Part shown: piece after piece, positions 14,848 through 14,910 of the stretch | Numbering within the stretch: position 1 is the first letter of the stretch | Layout of the letters: every line of letters begins with the position of its first letter | Source of the DNA: an uncultured Anaeroplasma sp. | GTDB taxonomy: Bacteria > Bacillota_I > Bacilli_A > Acholeplasmatales > Anaeroplasmataceae | Assembly (NCBI GenBank): GCA_934216145.1 | Contig: CAKQBG010000045.1 | Coordinates: forward strand, 1-14,910 | DNA length: 14,910 bases | Direction of reading: 5' to 3' | Program-made: the position numbers and the translations under genes | Notes under the pieces: generated by a model | The model's input: the letters and a program-made list of their open reading frames with translations, nothing else | The model's database searches: none | What the model was told of the DNA's origin: nothing

Positions 14848-14910
14848 ATGCTTGAATTGAAAAATGTAAAGAAAATTTATCATACAAAAGAAAAAGTAGA
14901 TGTCATTGCA
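14848..14910 (+). CDS. ABC transporter ATP-binding protein, N-terminal part only
   Basis: Only the first 21 codons lie in the window. MLELKNVKKIYHTKE is the characteristic opening of an ABC ATPase of the MacB/LolD/FtsE type: a first strand, then the Tyr that stacks on ATP adenine. GGGAG (14834-14838) precedes the ATG. Walker motifs are beyond the window edge. In related low-GC bacteria this opening often belongs to an ATPase alone or fused to an FtsX-like permease; this window cannot distinguish them. Confidence 0.75.
   Translation, partial: MLELKNVKKIYHTKEKVDVIA

Noticed and set aside
1..14910. CRISPR array, insertion sequence, phage or toxin-antitoxin module
   Set aside because: I saw no regular spaced repeats, transposase motifs, terminal inverted repeats or paired small toxin genes.

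Overview
The window is A+T-rich DNA (roughly 70-75% A+T by eye) from a low-GC Gram-positive bacterium. The preference for TTA, AGA and ATT codons, the strong GGAGG ribosome sites, the prs-pth gene pair, NrnA, flotillin, lipoproteins and yybP-ykoY-type riboswitches all suggest Bacillota, perhaps a gut Erysipelotrichia- or Acholeplasma-like lineage. I cannot fix the genus. All genes read with the standard bacterial code, Trp is TGG, and none of the complete genes ends in TGA. Every intact gene is on the + strand; the only minus-strand signal is a decayed reading frame near the left end.

Layout. (1) 1-158: the last 22 codons of a gene of different composition, then a terminator. (2) 159-802: no intact gene. 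It holds a probable broken minus-strand gene with its own terminator, then the promoter region of the next operon. (3) 803-6318: a four-gene block of a short-chain dehydrogenase, a solute-binding lipoprotein with no transporter genes, a large two-TM dCache-HAMP-PAS-GGDEF-EAL cyclic-di-GMP protein, and a small translationally coupled protein resembling DUF4279. (4) 6349-9194: a promoter, prs (PRPP synthase), pth (peptidyl-tRNA hydrolase), then a yybP-ykoY (Mn2+) riboswitch and a CaCA cation exchanger. (5) 9224-11079: a second riboswitch of the same class with its own promoter and terminator, followed by a flotillin. (6) 11117-12147: nrnA with its own promoter and terminator. (7) 12164-13449: an iron-dependent alcohol dehydrogenase behind a textbook MerR-type promoter, with a 19-bp spacer filled by a perfect palindrome. 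(8) 13528-13740: tRNA-Gln(UUG) with promoter and terminator. (9) 13741-14046: an intergenic stretch with a nested RNA hairpin and a promoter. (10) 14047 to the end: a lipoprotein with an InlB-type repeat, followed by the start of an ABC transporter ATPase.

How the parts may work together. The SBP and the Cache-domain c-di-GMP protein look like an extracellular ligand-sensing unit rather than a transport unit. The two riboswitches would put the cation exchanger and the flotillin under shared metal control. The MerR-type operator suggests the alcohol dehydrogenase is induced by an aldehyde or similar electrophile through a regulator encoded elsewhere. The most notable observations are the riboswitch-flotillin pairing, the SBP/c-di-GMP operon and the MerR-type operator. 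I found no wholly new system that the sequence alone would establish.
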